Below are positions 15,283 through 24,196 of a DNA stretch of 36,477 bases, one piece after another. How positions within the stretch are numbered: the stretch's first letter is position 1; each line of letters opens with the position of its first letter. Under the pieces are notes generated by a model. That model did not search any database. It saw nothing but the letters and a program-made list of their open reading frames with translations, and had not been told where the DNA came from. A program made the position numbers and the translations under genes. This DNA comes from a virus: positions 1 through 36,477 of IMG/VR virus record IMGVR_UViG_3300005264_000021; one strand, given 5' to 3'.

Positions 15283-15316
15283 TTATTTTTCCTCCTCTTC
15301 TTTTTGTGTAGTTTCT

Positions 15317-15595
15317 TTAGTGTCCTTTAACCACTTCAAATGATTTCATAGCTGCAAACCATACTATTACTATGTTCACCAATCCAGTTGCCACACTTTC
15401 AATTGCTAACTTTACAGTTGTAAAATCACCAGCAAATAACATTAACAATGTACCTAAAATAGCTGACATCACTAACACTACCCACTTTGTCCTTACTGTG
15501 ATGAATAACCCCTTTATAAATTGCGTTAATAATACCACTGTAATTATCATCCCTGCAAAGCTCATCATATAACTAAATGTTATAAATTTATCCAT
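15317..15595 (-). CDS. Holin
   Basis: This 92-residue protein has three hydrophobic segments (about 6-28, 37-56 and 66-85), short charged loops and a short polar tail (FEVVKGH), the layout of a class I phage holin. Holins form membrane lesions that release or activate the endolysin. The endolysin-like peptidase lies two appendage genes downstream in the same transcript rather than adjacent. A GGAAG site precedes the ATG. The precise holin family is not certain. Confidence 0.78.
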   Translation of the reverse strand: MDKFITFSYMMSFAGMIITVVLLTQFIKGLFITVRTKWVVLVMSAILGTLLMLFAGDFTTVKLAIESVATGLVNIVIVWFAAMKSFEVVKGH

Positions 15596-15613
15596 TTTTT
15601 CACTTCCTTTCCT

Positions 15614-16375
15614 TTATACTTCATCAGTATAATGTCCTTCTGCCATGATTTTAAAATCAATTAAATCAGATATATCGTCCTGAATAACTGCTTCTAAACT
15701 TTCATGTTGTTCTAATCTAATAACAACACCATGTTTATCCATACCGGCAAAACTCATTCTACCAGCTACACCATAAACACCATGTTTAGCAGCTTCATAA
15801 ATGGTTAAATCATAAGTTGATAATGCAATTTCACTATTATTTCTCCAAACTGAAATTGTATGATATGTTCCATCTATCATTTTTTTTCTCAATACTAATC
15901 CATTTGTCAATGTGTCTAAATCTCCAAATTTACCTAAATCAGGAGCTGTTGTTGTTATCATTTTTAAAATAATTCTTGTAATATCAATAGGAATGTTACC
16001 ACCATTGTATAAACTGAAAATCTGACTTGTGGAGCTTCCGTCCACTCCCATATTAACAGTTACTTTTAAAACAACTGCAGAAGTGGTAAATATTACATCT
16101 ATTGGAGCATTTACTGTCAATGTATTTGTTGCTATTGATTTTATCAAGAAAAATTGACTTTTTGATATCGTGCCATTTTCAGCAATTAAAATAATATCAC
16201 CTATTGATAAATCAGTAGCATCTGTTACTACTATTGTATGATCATTTATTACTGTTGCTATTGACAATTCATATAATCCTTGTTGTTGTGATAATCTGGT
16301 TTGAACCAATTGTGTTGTTTGATCTTGTATATTAACGTCCACTGAATTAAAAACTTTATCTATATTTATGGCCAC
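15614..16375 (-). CDS. Virion structural protein, probable tail appendage
   Basis: This is a 253-residue beta-rich protein. The start is taken as GTG 16375 (AINIDKVF...), 6 bases after GAGGTGA. An alternative GTG at 16384 would overlap the binding site itself. It carries TVNMGVDGSSTSQ and an extended AKHGVYGVAGRMSFAG region. It resembles structural proteins that in environmental phages occur beside the family encoded at 16399-17166. It is probably part of the distal tail or a surface-binding appendage. The role is inferred from position and pairing. Confidence 0.6.
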   Translation of the reverse strand: MAINIDKVFNSVDVNIQDQTTQLVQTRLSQQQGLYELSIATVINDHTIVVTDATDLSIGDIILIAENGTISKSQFFLIKSIATNTLTVNAPIDVIFTTSAVVLKVTVNMGVDGSSTSQIFSLYNGGNIPIDITRIILKMITTTAPDLGKFGDLDTLTNGLVLRKKMIDGTYHTISVWRNNSEIALSTYDLTIYEAAKHGVYGVAGRMSFAGMDKHGVVIRLEQHESLEAVIQDDISDLIDFKIMAEGHYTDEV

Positions 16376-16398
16376 CTTAATCACCTCACTTTCATAAA

Positions 16399-17166
16399 TT
16401 ATTCATTATCAACTAAAATAATTTCAAACCCTGCACTAATTGCAGTATTAATAGCAGTTACACTTGTACACTGTATTTTTATATCTGTCTTTTCTAATAG
16501 CTTACTTGGTATCTTTGGTTTTCTCGATACATATGACGTTCCATTACTATTTAATGCTGAAGTGTTTTTAGTTTGAAAGACTGAACCAAATGGTCTAACT
16601 CTTAATCTCATTAATGCAGCTTCTGAACTTCTAATGTGAGAAATCACAGAATAAGCATCTACTAAATATCCTGTTTTTCCTGCCGGAATTGTATATATAG
16701 CCATTAACGTTTGGTTGTGTCCATCACTTATTATAGCTCTTACATCTCCAGGTGTATCAGGTGCTCCATCTGTTATATCACCATCTACATAACAATATAC
16801 TATTCCCGCTATATCTGTTGTGCCAATATTAACCATTCTAAATACACGAATTAAAGAAGTGGTTAATGTTACTTTAGTTCTACCTGTTAAAGTTACTGTT
16901 TGCACACATGTTTCCCAATTTTCATCAAGTCCATAAATTGTTACTTCTTGGGTATCTCCTGCATTTGATGAACTTATAGTATCAATATCTGCCGTTGTGC
17001 TGAAAGTATAAACTCCACCGAAATCCCATATATCTTCAGGAACACTTCCTGTATCAATATCTGGATTCATACCGAATTTATGCATTACTGAAGCTTCTTT
17101 AATATCACCCATTACTATACTCATAGGTGAATCAAATTTACTTATATTTAATATTTTTGTACCCAT
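16399..17166 (-). CDS. Virion structural protein of the 'NPDIDTGSVPEDIWDFGG' family
   Basis: This 255-residue protein has the landmark HKFGMNPDIDTGS followed by EDIWDFGGVYTF, then VTIYGLDENWE...TVTLTGRTKV. That combination is widespread in unnamed structural proteins of marine and other environmental phages. The sequence is beta-rich throughout with no membrane segment. It probably forms a trimeric appendage on tail or capsid. It has a good GAGGTAAATA start site. The family identification is from memory of these motifs; the exact virion location is unknown. Confidence 0.65.
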   Translation of the reverse strand: MGTKILNISKFDSPMSIVMGDIKEASVMHKFGMNPDIDTGSVPEDIWDFGGVYTFSTTADIDTISSSNAGDTQEVTIYGLDENWETCVQTVTLTGRTKVTLTTSLIRVFRMVNIGTTDIAGIVYCYVDGDITDGAPDTPGDVRAIISDGHNQTLMAIYTIPAGKTGYLVDAYSVISHIRSSEAALMRLRVRPFGSVFQTKNTSALNSNGTSYVSRKPKIPSKLLEKTDIKIQCTSVTAINTAISAGFEIILVDNE

Positions 17167-17184
17167 TATTTACCTCACTTTCTT

Positions 17185-17481
17185 TTATAATAAACGGTCT
17201 TTCGCAAACGTTTCTCTTTCATAAGCGTCTTGAATATTTTTGTTAAAGTCATCTCTAAATGATTGTAAATTATTCTCTATACGAAGATGCGATTCTTTAT
17301 CTTCTTTGATATCTTCTTTGATATTAACAATCTCTGTTTCAGCTGTAGTCATTTTTGTAATGAGTCCATTATGAATATCTTGCTTTGTCTCCAATGCTTT
17401 TATCTTTGTTAAAACTGTACCTATTGTAATACCTGCTGTAAGTCCATAAACTACCATCGTAATCCAAAATTCTATTGTCAT
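17185..17481 (-). CDS. Membrane-anchored coiled-coil protein, XhlA-like
   Basis: This 98-residue protein has an N-terminal membrane segment (about 5-26, containing VVYGLTAGITIGTVL) and then a long charged coiled coil. The layout is like lysis-accessory proteins of the XhlA/hemolysin type that assist holins, though the membrane segment is N-terminal here instead of C-terminal. It lies a few genes upstream of the holin in the same transcript. A role in lysis or in anchoring is inference. Confidence 0.55.
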   Translation of the reverse strand: MTIEFWITMVVYGLTAGITIGTVLTKIKALETKQDIHNGLITKMTTAETEIVNIKEDIKEDKESHLRIENNLQSFRDDFNKNIQDAYERETFAKDRLL

Positions 17482-17499
17482 TAATTTACTCCCTTGTTG

Positions 17500-17961
17500 T
17501 TAATATAAGAAAAACATAAAATAGTGATTTTGTAAATTTTTCACCATGTAATATTTCTCTGTGTTCATTGTATCATTCCACGTTACATCAATAAAGAAAA
17601 ATCCATTCAACATAACTGTATTCCATGAATGACTTATTCCATCTGCATGTCCCAAAACCACATTACTGGTAATATCTAAATGTTGCAACATTTCATATAA
17701 TGCTAAACTATATCCCTGACACACTGCTTTCCCTGTTATTAATGCCCCATATGATGTGTATGATGTTTTATTATAATCATAATCATATTCTACATTATCA
17801 ATCAAATAATCATAACATGCTTTCACCTGCTGTTCCTTTGGCATGTCTTGATATGATTGAGTTACTGTGTTTATTACAATATCAATCAATGCTTCATCTG
17901 ATGCTTTAACTGGAAATGCAATAATTAAAAGTATTAAAAGTATTAATGTTATTTTTTTCAT
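17500..17961 (-). CDS. Secreted transglutaminase-like cysteine protein
   Basis: This 153-residue protein has a clear signal peptide (hydrophobic 5-16, cleavage near VKA|SD at 20/21). A transglutaminase-core (papain-fold) domain follows, with Cys81 in GKAVCQGYS, His111 in GISHSWN and Asp125 in FFIDVTW, the complete catalytic triad. Family members cleave or cross-link amide bonds, including cell-wall peptides. It overlaps the fibre gene stop by ATGA, so it is made with the tail genes yet exported. The domain is common in bacterial cell-surface proteins but unusual in a phage tail operon. It may modify the wall at lysis or block reinfection; this is inference. Confidence 0.8.
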   Translation of the reverse strand: MKKITLILLILLIIAFPVKASDEALIDIVINTVTQSYQDMPKEQQVKACYDYLIDNVEYDYDYNKTSYTSYGALITGKAVCQGYSLALYEMLQHLDITSNVVLGHADGISHSWNTVMLNGFFFIDVTWNDTMNTEKYYMVKNLQNHYFMFFLY

Positions 17962-20273
17962 GATACTTCACCATAAATTTTGAACATAACATCTCTTGAA
18001 GATTGTGCATTCCAACTTGTGCTATAATAAATAGCATTACCATTAGATTTTAAAATAGTTGTACTGTATAATATTGTACCTGAACCTGAACCATCTAATC
18101 TTTCAACTACAATTGCATAATCTGTATCTTTTTGTAATTCAAATCTGTTTTCTTTTTCAAAGTAAAATTGCAAATCTTGTCTTGGGCTATATGGTAAATC
18201 TTCAATATAAATTATTTCACTTGATGCTAAAATAACATCAGTTGATGGTTTTGCATCTGTTCCAACTGTGCCCGTAACATCATATAATCTTGCAATAAAC
18301 CTTCCCCTTCCTGTTGTTCTTTGAACTTTAAACTCGGCTCTTTTAATTTTAATAGTTTCTTCACAAGTGAAACTTTCACCTATTCTTGAAGTAGTCCCAT
18401 CAATATTGTATGAACCTGTTTCATCAGTTATATGTTTATCAGTTAATTTCAACCCACCTGTCACTGGAATTATACTTGCTTTTGCTGTTGCTTCATTCTG
18501 TGCTGAATTGTTTGTTGAATAATCAATGCTGATGGACTTTCCTGCAATGGTATCTGGTGTTACAAATATGCTTCCATCTTCATATGTCAATAACTGGTCT
18601 ATTTCTTCTAGTTCGGTTGTTACTGGTGTTGCAAGTTGATAATATATATCGCCATTTCCACTTGCTGTATCACCGTCTGCTATATCTCCACTTTGAGTAC
18701 CACCACCGTCTAATGCTATTATATATACACCAGTTGCACTTGCATCTGAATATGTTGATGTGCTAATTGTAGTTCCACTCGAAATCGCTGTTAAATCAGA
18801 TATATTTTTTTCATGCATCCACTCATTGTTTCCATCCTGATATATTTTATCGCATACTTCGTTGGGTAGATTTGCACCTATTTCAGGAAGTACAATAGTT
18901 GATGATTTGTGTTCTTCGTAATCGGTTACTGATGTGCCTATTTCTAGTTGTAGTGTGTCATATTCTGATTTGTTAGCTGAAAATCTCACATAACCTGTGC
19001 TGCCATTTAGTGTTACACTAGACTCTGTACTGGTTACTTGTGTTCTAAGTATAAATGTATCTTCATCTTCTCGCGAGTATTCACCTATCGACATTGTATT
19101 GGCTGTATCACACGATAAAGTAATACTAGATACACCTGAAACGTCATAAAATCTTGATATAAATTGACTTGATGACGGGTTAGTCCCGCCACCACTCGAA
19201 ATGTTATATCCAGCAAATGCGACATCTCTACCCTTATCAAATAAGTTTTTCCCAACAGAATATATTTCTTGCTGTTCTGCTGTTTTAAAACCTTCAAAAT
19301 AATCACCTATCCAAGATTTAACCTCATCTGCTGTTGGTTCATTTCCCGCACCAAATGCTTGGGTCAGGTTAATAGCGAACACTCCTGCGTTTCCGTCTAT
19401 TTCCATTACTGCACCATTTGCATCTGTTGTGTTGGTGTAAATGTTTCTAATTAAAATTCGTAAAAACCCTGTGAAATCTGCTGGTATTGTAAAAATCCCA
19501 TTAAAGACATACCACGCGTTTATAGTAGGCGAGGATTGCGTAATATCCAACGCTGTTCCTGCTGTAGAACCATCAATACTTACTTTTAGTTCAGTCGCAA
19601 GTGAATTAGTCACTCTTGCTCTAACTTTAACATATATTTTATCCCCATCAGAATATGATATAGGAGTATCTTGTTGTATTCTAGGTGAACCTCCAGAACC
19701 ATCTCCTGTAAGTGTTCCAATATTACCAGAAGTAGCGAGAACCCCATAAACATCAGTCCAATCACTCGTACTTGCAAAATCACCATTAGTTATTGCTTGA
19801 TATAATAAATTCCCATTGAATATACCCTTGATTGTTGGTGCTATTTTATTTAATGTTGGAACTGTTATTGGATATTCGCTATCTTCTTGTGTTTCAAATA
19901 ATGCAATTCCGCTTTCCCCACCTGATACCAATTCATAATATGTAGTACTAAAAGCTATTAAATAAATTCCAGGTTGTAAATTTTCAATATCATTTCCATT
20001 AGAATCTTTTAAATTTAAAGCACCACCACTATTCACATTTATAGTAACTGCACCACCTGAAATAGCATCAGCAATTTCAATTGAAATAATATCATCACTG
20101 ACTTGATCATAATTAGTATCTACAACACTTATAGCTTGAGAAATAACTGATGTTCCAAAAACATTACCTGAAATAACACTATTATTATAAATAGCATCTT
20201 CATTTAAATTTAAATTAGTAGCATTTATAGCTGGTGATACACCATTCGCCCACGTTTTTTTAACAAATCCCAT
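17958..20273 (-). CDS. Main tail fibre / receptor-binding protein
   Basis: This is a 771-residue protein. The N-terminus (about 1-150) is beta/coil and probably docks to the baseplate. Residues about 155-300 look like a carbohydrate-binding jelly-roll (NGDFASTSDW). About residues 300-320 hold LTQAFGAGNEPTADEV...YFEG, a motif common in phage fibre and receptor-binding proteins of Gram-positive phages. A second sugar-binding-like domain lies near the C-terminus. The middle (residues about 190-580) is richer in G+C than both ends, as expected for a swapped host-range module. It has a strong AGGAGG start signal and an ATGA overlap with the secreted protein gene. Confidence 0.75.
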   Translation of the reverse strand: MGFVKKTWANGVSPAINATNLNLNEDAIYNNSVISGNVFGTSVISQAISVVDTNYDQVSDDIISIEIADAISGGAVTINVNSGGALNLKDSNGNDIENLQPGIYLIAFSTTYYELVSGGESGIALFETQEDSEYPITVPTLNKIAPTIKGIFNGNLLYQAITNGDFASTSDWTDVYGVLATSGNIGTLTGDGSGGSPRIQQDTPISYSDGDKIYVKVRARVTNSLATELKVSIDGSTAGTALDITQSSPTINAWYVFNGIFTIPADFTGFLRILIRNIYTNTTDANGAVMEIDGNAGVFAINLTQAFGAGNEPTADEVKSWIGDYFEGFKTAEQQEIYSVGKNLFDKGRDVAFAGYNISSGGGTNPSSSQFISRFYDVSGVSSITLSCDTANTMSIGEYSREDEDTFILRTQVTSTESSVTLNGSTGYVRFSANKSEYDTLQLEIGTSVTDYEEHKSSTIVLPEIGANLPNEVCDKIYQDGNNEWMHEKNISDLTAISSGTTISTSTYSDASATGVYIIALDGGGTQSGDIADGDTASGNGDIYYQLATPVTTELEEIDQLLTYEDGSIFVTPDTIAGKSISIDYSTNNSAQNEATAKASIIPVTGGLKLTDKHITDETGSYNIDGTTSRIGESFTCEETIKIKRAEFKVQRTTGRGRFIARLYDVTGTVGTDAKPSTDVILASSEIIYIEDLPYSPRQDLQFYFEKENRFELQKDTDYAIVVERLDGSGSGTILYSTTILKSNGNAIYYSTSWNAQSSRDVMFKIYGEVS

Positions 20274-20276
20274 AAT

Positions 20277-20741
20277 TTAATTCCTCCTAAATTTATCAAT
20301 TCTTGAAATATCTATCTCTTCTAAAGATGTTTTATCTTTATAAAATAAAATTCTACTAATTAAAACACCTGAATCAACACTTATACTAGCTGATGCCCCA
20401 CCAAAAAACCCTATTTCTTGCCACTCGAAAACAGCTTCTAACTCTAAAACAGTAAAAGTAGTTGTAAATTCACCGATATTAGTTAAATTAGAAGTATCTA
20501 AAGGAAATCTCACTATTTCATTTCCTAAAGTAGTAGGATTATCTGTTAATGCCGATGCGTCATCACCTATTGCAAAATATTTTAATTCATAATCAGGTGA
20601 AATACCATCTAAAATATTAGCTATTGCATCTAAAAAATCATCAGTAACACGATTATAAAGAATTTCTTTTTTAATTGAACCATCTTTATTTTTAGATATA
20701 ATTATTATTTCACCACTATGTTTTGTAATTTCTTTAATCAT
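20277..20741 (-). CDS. Tail/baseplate accessory protein
   Basis: This 154-residue protein starts with a short strand-rich region and contains LKYFAIGDDASALTD, then LGNEIVRFPL, then EWQEIGFFGG. This resembles small tail proteins encoded between hub and fibre in clostridial and related phages. It overlaps the hub gene by 8 bases. It is probably a fibre-attachment or baseplate component; position and style are the main evidence. Confidence 0.6.
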   Translation of the reverse strand: MIKEITKHSGEIIIISKNKDGSIKKEILYNRVTDDFLDAIANILDGISPDYELKYFAIGDDASALTDNPTTLGNEIVRFPLDTSNLTNIGEFTTTFTVLELEAVFEWQEIGFFGGASASISVDSGVLISRILFYKDKTSLEEIDISRIDKFRRN

Positions 20742-22194
20742 ATACTATGTCCTCACTTGTTTTTGCTAAATTTGGATATAATGTTTCACTTGGATATAAT
20801 GTTTCACTCGGATGCAATGCATTAAAACTTTTAATAGTAACCGTTCCTTCATGACTTTCAGTTTCATTAAATGTTGATAATGTTACCAATACTTCATTTT
20901 CATTAATTAAAACGGATTGCCCTTCTTTTAATGACCTAAAAAATTCTATCCATCCTCCAACATCTTCACCACTAGCAGCTGTTATCTCATATCTAATTTC
21001 ATTATTTCCTAAATCGTAAGTTCTAACATTTGTAATTAGAAAATCTTCATTAATATTTAAAAAATTAGATTGTACAGGAATAACATATCCTGATTGTCTA
21101 AAACTATCTGTTATTATTGTAACATATTTAGGTATTTCTGAATATCTTATTAATAATCCATTTGCATATTCTTTAGCTGAATTAATATCATCTAATTCAA
21201 CATTAGATTTCATATCTTCATAAATTCCACTTCCACCTTCAATGCCTTGTCTTGTATTTTGTTCGGCTACATTATCTAATTTAATTAAAATATCTTTTAA
21301 ACCTTGATACGAAACTTTAATAATTGTTCCTGATGCTAAAACAGTTTCAACAAAATCTTGAGTAATTTGTTTACTATCTTTTTGCCAATAGTATTTTTTA
21401 CCACTGTCTAATCCTAAAATACCTATGTCCGAAGCGGGAACTAATATATCTCCTGCTCCTGAATTAAGATATATAGTTGGTTTTTTTGCTATTGGTAATC
21501 TTACAAAGAATGACCTAGAAACTCCATCAGCTTCAGGTGTACACTCTTCTTTTGTGAATATTTCAGTGGTACTATCTCCTGCTTTAAAATATAAACTATT
21601 AAAATAAGGATCTCTTTCTTCTTCCAATGTCATTTCAAAAACATTTGAATCGTCAAATCCACTTGCTATTTTATCTTCACGTTTAAAAAATGTAAGCTCT
21701 TTATCAAAATCAATATTCCAATTACTAACATCTAAATCTCTTAAATAATTAAATGTATCAGATACCGTTTTATATCTAAACACTGCTTTTTCAATAACTT
21801 TAGCTGAATTATAAATAGATCCAACTGTTATTCCTTCTATTGTTAAATAAGAACTTACAATATCAGCTATTATAAATCCTTTAGTTTTATTTCCATAAGT
21901 TTTAGCTACTTTTTTTCTATCAGTAACTTGATTATAATCAACACATTTTAAATTATATTCTTTTCTAGCACCTGTACTAGATCCCCTTAAATATCTTAAA
22001 GTATATCTATCTATTGTTCCAGCAAATATTTTAGTTGAATTATCTAAAATTATAATTTCTTGACCTGCTGAAATCGCATTAGTAGAAATTACATTAAAAT
22101 TAGCAGTTGATCTAGCTGAATTAACATCATTAATATCTAATGTTTCAGATAAAATTGTTTCAGTATTTCCGTTAATTGTTAAATCTATACTCAT
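20734..22194 (-). CDS. Tail hub / tail-associated protein (Tal-like)
   Basis: This 486-residue protein follows the tape measure (ATGA overlap) and has the organisation of gp27-like or late-control-D hub proteins. It has an N-terminal domain with repeated short strands (about 1-90), a central region with the KTYGNKTKGFIIADIVSSYL-like helix typical of hub domains, and a C-terminal beta region. No peptidase or lysozyme domain is visible. No separate Dit gene is evident, so this protein may combine roles. The extreme C-terminus contains the duplicated hexapeptide LYPSET, from an exact 18-bp tandem repeat. Confidence 0.72.
   Translation of the reverse strand: MSIDLTINGNTETILSETLDINDVNSARSTANFNVISTNAISAGQEIIILDNSTKIFAGTIDRYTLRYLRGSSTGARKEYNLKCVDYNQVTDRKKVAKTYGNKTKGFIIADIVSSYLTIEGITVGSIYNSAKVIEKAVFRYKTVSDTFNYLRDLDVSNWNIDFDKELTFFKREDKIASGFDDSNVFEMTLEEERDPYFNSLYFKAGDSTTEIFTKEECTPEADGVSRSFFVRLPIAKKPTIYLNSGAGDILVPASDIGILGLDSGKKYYWQKDSKQITQDFVETVLASGTIIKVSYQGLKDILIKLDNVAEQNTRQGIEGGSGIYEDMKSNVELDDINSAKEYANGLLIRYSEIPKYVTIITDSFRQSGYVIPVQSNFLNINEDFLITNVRTYDLGNNEIRYEITAASGEDVGGWIEFFRSLKEGQSVLINENEVLVTLSTFNETESHEGTVTIKSFNALHPSETLYPSETLYPNLAKTSEDIVYD
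20772..20819 (-). repeat. 18-bp tandem repeat (2.7 copies) near the hub gene 3' end
   Basis: Units 20772-20789 and 20790-20807 are identical and 20808-20819 is a diverged partial copy. They encode repeats of [H/Y]PSETL on the minus strand. This looks like replication slippage tolerated in a flexible tail. Confidence 0.85.
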
Positions 22195-24053
22195 CTTTTA
22201 ATTCCTTGTCTTGCTAATTCTCTAACAATTTCTCTAGCTACTGCATCAGGTCTTCCCGCTCCATTAACATTAATTGTTATATTAGAACCACTTGATTTTC
22301 CAATGGTACCATTTGTTCCAGGAGTAAAAGTTTCAGGACCATTCTCACCCACCATATAACTTCTTCCAGCACTTACAGGACCACCATTTGCTCTTTGTCC
22401 TGAAATGACTCCAGTTCCCCAAGAACCACCTCCGCTGTGACCAATTAAACTTGAACTATCTCCACTTATAATATCTCTTAAATCTGCTATTTTTTCTAAT
22501 AACCAAGCTACAGCTTGTAAAGGTCTAGTTAATACCCACAATTGAGCTTCTAACAATTTTAAGGACAAATTCAATAATTTAATCCACTCATCAACATCTG
22601 TTAAATTGATTCCCATTTCTTTTAAAATTGGCAACAGTAACCTATCTATAGAGTCCCAGATTCTTAATAAAGAATCAGACATTGTTTGAAATGTGTCATT
22701 ATACATTTTTTTAATAGTTGGTAAATTATCATCCATCCATTGTTTAAAAGCTTTAAAAACTGGCATTAATCTTTCATCAGCAAAAACACTAAATCTTTCT
22801 CCATATTCTTGAAGTTTTAAGAAAAACTTAGTAACTGTTTCAGTGATACCAGGACCATATGTTTCCCAAAAATCCTGTATCTCCTTAAATGCAGCCATTA
22901 AAGAAGCATTTATGAATTCGACCACTGGTCTCATAACTTTACCTATTGTTGCAAAAGTTGTACTTGTGCTTTCTTGAATCTTAGGTAAACTTTTCTCAAA
23001 CCATAATAAAAAATTATTTAATACTGGTAAAAGTTTTTCTCCTAAATTAACTTTCATAACTTCAAACATTTGTTTAATTCTATCTTTTGTAGCAGTTATA
23101 TTAGCTTGTTGTTTGGAGAATGCTTCAGCAGTAGCACCAACAGCATTCGTCATTTCTTCGGTTTTTTCAGTAAATGTTTCAGCTTGTGAGCCTGTTAAAG
23201 CTAAGGCTGCTGTCATTGCTTCAACTCTTCCGAATAATTCAGCAAATGCCACCTCATCACTATTTACAGATTCTTTTAAACCATCTAAAACACCTTGAAA
23301 ACCTAATGATTCAATAGCTGCTTTACCTGATTCAAATCCCATTTGTTTTAATGCTTCTGTCATAGATTGAGCTGGTTTAATTAATGATGTTAAAATTCCT
23401 CTATATTGAGTAGCTACTTCAGCTGTGTTTCCTGTTACACCGGTTAAAGTGGCCATGACTCCAAAGAGTTCTTCTTGAGATATTTTTAATTCATTTGATA
23501 AAGGAACAACTTTACCAATACTTGCTGCTAATTCAGGGAATGTTGTTTGACCTAATTTTACAGCTTTAAAAGCTAAATCAGATGTTACCCTTGCACTTTT
23601 AGCTGAAACATTATTGTAACCTTTCATCACAGAACTCAATAAATTAATACCATCTGTAACACTAGAATTACCCGCAACAGCCGCTTTAGTTGCTATTTGT
23701 AAAATATCCATGCTCTCGGCTGTGTCTCCAAAAGCTGAAATAGTTTGATATAAACCATCTTGTAACTCTTCAAAAGATTTACCAGTTATCTTTTGAAGAT
23801 TTTTTATATCATCTCCCAGTTCAATTATTCGTTTTGAAACATCACCATCTAATAGTGTAGATATATTAGACATTCCTTTTTCAAAACCAGCAGCCGCTTT
23901 AGTTGCAACTGTAAAAGATGCTATGGCTGCTACTCCCAACGCTGCAAAAGCCAAACCTGAAGCTCCTATTAATTTAGTAACACCAGTCATTTTACTGTTA
24001 AATTGAGTGGTGTTAGCATTTACGTTTAATAATAATGTTCCTAGACTTGTCAT
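22191..24053 (-). CDS. Tail tape measure protein
   Basis: This 620-residue protein has the TP901-type tape-measure core. An N-terminal helix-rich region includes a hydrophobic stretch (about 28-55). It is followed by repeated helices with ISTLLDGDVS, SAFGDTAESMD and the VMATLTGVTGNTAE motif. Another amphipathic part follows, and the end is GRSYMVGENGPETFTPG, common to these proteins. Using about 1.5 angstrom per residue, the helix would set a tail of roughly 90 nm, a short-to-medium siphovirus tail. Its ATG overlaps the TGA of the frameshifted chaperone product. Confidence 0.9.
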   Translation of the reverse strand: MTSLGTLLLNVNANTTQFNSKMTGVTKLIGASGLAFAALGVAAIASFTVATKAAAGFEKGMSNISTLLDGDVSKRIIELGDDIKNLQKITGKSFEELQDGLYQTISAFGDTAESMDILQIATKAAVAGNSSVTDGINLLSSVMKGYNNVSAKSARVTSDLAFKAVKLGQTTFPELAASIGKVVPLSNELKISQEELFGVMATLTGVTGNTAEVATQYRGILTSLIKPAQSMTEALKQMGFESGKAAIESLGFQGVLDGLKESVNSDEVAFAELFGRVEAMTAALALTGSQAETFTEKTEEMTNAVGATAEAFSKQQANITATKDRIKQMFEVMKVNLGEKLLPVLNNFLLWFEKSLPKIQESTSTTFATIGKVMRPVVEFINASLMAAFKEIQDFWETYGPGITETVTKFFLKLQEYGERFSVFADERLMPVFKAFKQWMDDNLPTIKKMYNDTFQTMSDSLLRIWDSIDRLLLPILKEMGINLTDVDEWIKLLNLSLKLLEAQLWVLTRPLQAVAWLLEKIADLRDIISGDSSSLIGHSGGGSWGTGVISGQRANGGPVSAGRSYMVGENGPETFTPGTNGTIGKSSGSNITINVNGAGRPDAVAREIVRELARQGIKR

Positions 24054-24196
24054 TTTTTATTTTCCTCGCTCAAAATTTTAAAATACACCATCCATTCGGA
24101 AATTTCACTAGCTGGTAATTGTTTTATTTCACTTACGCTTTTCCCTAATTTAAAAGCCAATGAAAACAGAAATCTCCTATATGGATTGTTGATTAG
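24050..24196 (-). CDS. gpT-like frameshift domain of the tail assembly chaperone
   Basis: This frame has no start of its own. It opens at the AAAAAAAC slippery site and codes 48 residues (LINNPYRRFLFSLAFKLG... SEISEWMVYFKIL) to TGA 24052-24050, overlapping the tape-measure ATG. The sequence looks exactly like the T domain of lambda gpGT-type chaperones. Joined to the upstream 109-residue protein by -1 frameshifting it gives a product of about 157 residues that binds the tape measure and tail-tube subunits during tail assembly. Confidence 0.88.
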   Translation of the reverse strand, partial: LINNPYRRFLFSLAFKLGKSVSEIKQLPASEISEWMVYFKILSEENKK

